Of a stretch of 64,000 nucleotides of DNA, positions 63,592-64,000 are shown one piece after another. The position numbers were made by a program, and so were the translations under genes. Where the stretch lies: assembly GCA_024635555.1 (NCBI GenBank), contig JAGXIO010000073.1:1-64000 (forward strand). Direction: 5' to 3'. Origin of the DNA: Saccharicrinis sp. (GTDB lineage: Bacteria > Bacteroidota > Bacteroidia > Bacteroidales > Marinilabiliaceae). The notes beneath the pieces are model-generated. The model was not told where the DNA came from. It did not search any database and was given only the letters and a program-made list of their open reading frames with translations. How positions within the stretch are numbered: position 1 is the first letter of the stretch; every line of letters starts with the position of its first letter.

Positions 63592-64000
63592 CTATTTGGT
63601 GTTTTTTGACAGGAGAAAATTAATATTTCGTCTTAATCCTGAAAATTTAGCTCTCTTAACTGCTGATTTTCTGAATATATCAATAAACTGTTCATTGTTC
63701 AAATTGTGCCACTCATCTTTGGTGAGTTGCATTATTTTGGTGACGGCCGTAAGATTTTGGTTGTTATGTGGTCGTGATTTCCATGTCCACGGGCATACTT
63801 CCTGACAGATATCGCAACCAAAAACACGGTTTTCCATCTTGCCCTGAAAATTTTCAGGAATTGAATCTTTGTTTTCGATGGTGAGATAAGAAATACAATT
63901 ACGGGCGTCAAGTATTCGCGAAGGTAGTATTGCTTGGGTAGGGCAGGCGTCAATGCAACGAGTACAACCACCACAGGCATCTTTAATAGGTTCGCTAGGG
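63592..64000 (-). CDS. queG: epoxyqueuosine reductase QueG, partial (5' part beyond the window)
   Basis: The last ~136 codons of QueG, cut by the right edge. Two ferredoxin-type [4Fe-4S] motifs are complete: CGGCTRCIDACP and, later, CDICQEVCPW, separated by the conserved ARNCISYLTIENKD segment. QueG is a cobalamin-dependent enzyme that reduces epoxyqueuosine to queuosine in tRNA. The N-terminal cobalamin-binding part is not in the window. The reading frame continues unbroken to the edge, so an internal ATG at 63837 is not the start. Confidence 0.93.
   Translation of the reverse strand, partial: PSEPIKDACGGCTRCIDACPTQAILPSRILDARNCISYLTIENKDSIPENFQGKMENRVFGCDICQEVCPWTWKSRPHNNQNLTAVTKIMQLTKDEWHNLNNEQFIDIFRKSAVKRAKFSGLRRNINFLLSKNTK

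Noticed and set aside
63732..63980. Minus-strand 82-codon ORF as a separate gene
   Set aside because: It is an alternative frame over queG; the real frame shows two intact ferredoxin cysteine motifs.

Overview
The window looks like chromosomal DNA of a Bacteroidota, most likely class Bacteroidia near Marinilabiliales; the rank below phylum is inference. Supporting signs are a type III glutamine synthetase, a type IX secretion C-terminal sorting domain, DUF4369/TlpA-type lipoproteins, a GSCFA protein, the gene order sigma-54 regulator / lptE / TPR protein / secG, TAnnTTTG promoter boxes, weak Shine-Dalgarno sequences, and many short REP-like palindromes between genes.

Layout. 1-9 kb: a 5'-truncated PagL-like outer-membrane protein, an M20 peptidase, glnN, a C_GCAxxG_C_C protein, a DEAD-box helicase and the rRNA methylase RlmD. 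9-15 kb: a 1915-residue secreted protein built from Ig-like and fibronectin-like modules with a T9SS signal, followed 13 nt later by a 62-residue protein of unknown function. 15-25 kb: small housekeeping and accessory genes (methyltransferase, Dus, PfkB sugar kinase, isochorismatase fold, WalJ-like MBL hydrolase, B3/B4 protein, HAD phosphatase, MazEF, YjbQ, an LMW-phosphatase relative lacking its catalytic cysteine, D-2-hydroxyacid dehydrogenase). The gaps here are full of low-complexity and dispersed repeats. 25-37 kb: TonB-dependent receptor, ornithine aminotransferase, a TlpA-like lipoprotein without its CxxC, argS, an orphan MNT nucleotidyltransferase, a TonB-C protein and a DPP-IV peptidase. 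37-43 kb: groES-groEL, then the secG / TPR / lptE / sigma-54 activator run.

43-64 kb holds the two most coherent systems. The first is glycogen metabolism: a branching enzyme (glgB, + strand) and a minus-strand run of debranching enzyme, GT4 glycosyltransferase, GH57 enzyme, a stand-alone CBM48 domain, and a very large fusion of a GT3-like glycogen synthase with a GT35-like phosphorylase. The second, set between the two parts of the glycogen set, is a divergent four-gene signalling cluster: SiaC-like and SiaB-like proteins on one side, and an ABCG-type transporter with extra N-terminal domains plus a SiaA-like membrane PP2C phosphatase on the other. This resembles the Pseudomonas SiaABC phosphoswitch, but no SiaD-type diguanylate cyclase is present and an ABC exporter stands in the cluster instead. 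It is the best candidate here for an undescribed system.

Mobile DNA is limited to a REP-associated tyrosine transposase flanked by ~200-bp direct repeats, and to scattered REP palindromes. Toxin-antitoxin material includes an intact mazEF, an orphan Phd/YefM antitoxin and a decayed antitoxin remnant. The right edge cuts the 5' part of queG. I saw no rRNA, tRNA, CRISPR array or prophage.
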